From contig NZ_CAJMEH010000017.1 of NCBI RefSeq assembly GCF_905212365.1, positions 1-31,306 on the forward strand: a stretch of DNA of 31,306 nt, in the 5' to 3' direction. The translations under genes were made by a program, and so were the position numbers. Source of the DNA: an uncultured Phascolarctobacterium sp. (GTDB lineage Bacteria; Bacillota; Negativicutes; Acidaminococcales; Acidaminococcaceae). This document shows positions 30,739-31,306 of this stretch, piece after piece (within the stretch, counting starts at the first letter, position 1; every line of letters starts with the position of its first letter). The notes under the pieces are model-generated. The model was not told where the DNA came from and searched no databases. It saw nothing but the letters and a program-made list of their open reading frames with translations.

Positions 30739-31306
30739 ATGTTTGAAGCATTTATCGTTGCTTTGTCTTCCGTATGGGCAGACAGCGGCTTCTCCGCTTT
30801 GACCGGCGGTCATGTAATCATGATTTGCGTTGGTCTGCTTCTGCTGTATATGGCTATTGGCAAAGGTTTTGAGCCCTTGCTGCTGTCCCCGATCGCATTT
30901 GGCTGCATTCTGGCCAACATTCCTAAGAACGGTTTTGAGGCTCCTGGCGTAATGTCCGTTATTATGTACGGTATTAACCACGAAGTATTCCCGCCGTTGA
31001 TTTTCTTGGGCGTAGGCGCAATGACCGACTTTGGTCCGCTGATCGCTAACCCCAAAACTCTGCTGTTGGGCGCTGCTGCACAGGCCGGCGTATTCGTAGC
31101 TCTGCTGGGCGCTATGCTGATGGGCTTCACCGTACAGGAAGCAGCTGCTATCGGCATCATCGGCGGCGCTGACGGCCCGACCTCCATTTATCTGGCTGCT
31201 AAAATGGCTCCTCAGCTGTTAGGCGCTATCGCCGTTGCTGCATACTCCTATATGTCTTTGGTTCCGCTGATTCAGCCTCCTATCATGAAGCTGTTCACCA
31301 CTGAAG
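30739..31306 (+). CDS. Sodium-pump decarboxylase beta subunit (OadB/GcdB/MmdB family), partial
   Basis: The membrane subunit that removes the carboxyl group from biotin and drives Na+ export. Only the first 189 residues are in the window; the gene runs off the right edge. The visible part has the amphipathic start, a first helix at about 25-40, the repeated family segment ILANIP, the region MYGINHEVFPPLIFLGVGAMTDFGPLIANP and the conserved GGADGPTSIY, whose aspartate lies in the sodium/proton path. CAAGGAGG is 9 bases before the ATG. Whether the complex acts on oxaloacetate, glutaconyl-CoA or methylmalonyl-CoA depends on the alpha subunit, which is not here. No biotin carrier gene is seen between this gene and the small subunit. 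Confidence 0.92.
   Translation, partial: MFEAFIVALSSVWADSGFSALTGGHVIMICVGLLLLYMAIGKGFEPLLLSPIAFGCILANIPKNGFEAPGVMSVIMYGINHEVFPPLIFLGVGAMTDFGPLIANPKTLLLGAAAQAGVFVALLGAMLMGFTVQEAAAIGIIGGADGPTSIYLAAKMAPQLLGAIAVAAYSYMSLVPLIQPPIMKLFTTE

Noticed and set aside
1..31306. CRISPR arrays, prophage, tRNA or rRNA genes
   Set aside because: I saw no regularly spaced repeats, no phage genes and no tRNA- or rRNA-like sequence on either strand.

Overview
The window looks like the chromosome of a strictly anaerobic, double-membraned Firmicute (Negativicutes, most likely Acidaminococcaceae/Phascolarctobacterium-like). The grounds are an RND (AcrAB-type) efflux pump, which needs an outer membrane; a biotin-dependent sodium-pump decarboxylase locus at the right edge; an anaerobe's oxygen-defence set (flavodiiron protein, two-iron superoxide reductase); and Firmicute-like -10/-35 promoters and strong GGAGG ribosome binding sites. 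The genus is an inference; no rRNA gene is present.

Layout. 1-84: 3' end (domains V and VI) of a group II intron whose body lies off the left edge. 147-6289: glutamate synthase operon gltBD with a clear sigma-70 promoter, two palindromes and tandem terminators. 6599-9542: a YddA/BacA-type ABC transporter followed 13 bases later by an FprA-type flavodiiron protein. 9668-10102: small YbjN-like protein. 10122-13017: a yybP-ykoY (manganese) riboswitch whose 3' strand overlaps a terminator, then a P-type cation-exporting ATPase. 13100-13483 (minus): superoxide reductase. 13739-14366: YrbL-like gene broken by one base at a C9 tract. 14480-16946: polar amino acid ABC importer (binding protein, permease, ATPase). 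17119-20579: DUF4127 protein, GNAT acetyltransferase and Nramp-type metal transporter. 20654-23322 (minus): SsuABC/TauABC-type importer. 23587-24166: Phd/YefM-ParE/RelE-type toxin-antitoxin pair. 24300-25583: secreted protein of unknown function. 25782-30093: AcrA/AcrB pump. 30379-end: 44-residue OadG-like membrane subunit, a 225-base structured spacer, and the start of the sodium-pump decarboxylase beta subunit, cut by the window end.

How the genes fit together. Nitrogen assimilation (gltBD) and two amino-acid/organic-solute importers sit beside a redox and metal-handling group: the flavodiiron protein removes O2 or NO, superoxide reductase removes superoxide, the riboswitch-controlled ATPase probably exports Mn2+ when it is in excess, and the Nramp carrier imports Mn2+/Fe2+. 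The low-GC YrbL-like gene and toxin-antitoxin pair look like later arrivals. The most notable points are the riboswitch/terminator overlap, the C9 tract that may be a phase switch, the YddA-FprA pairing and the hairpin-rich spacer in the decarboxylase operon. I did not find a clearly undescribed multi-gene system.
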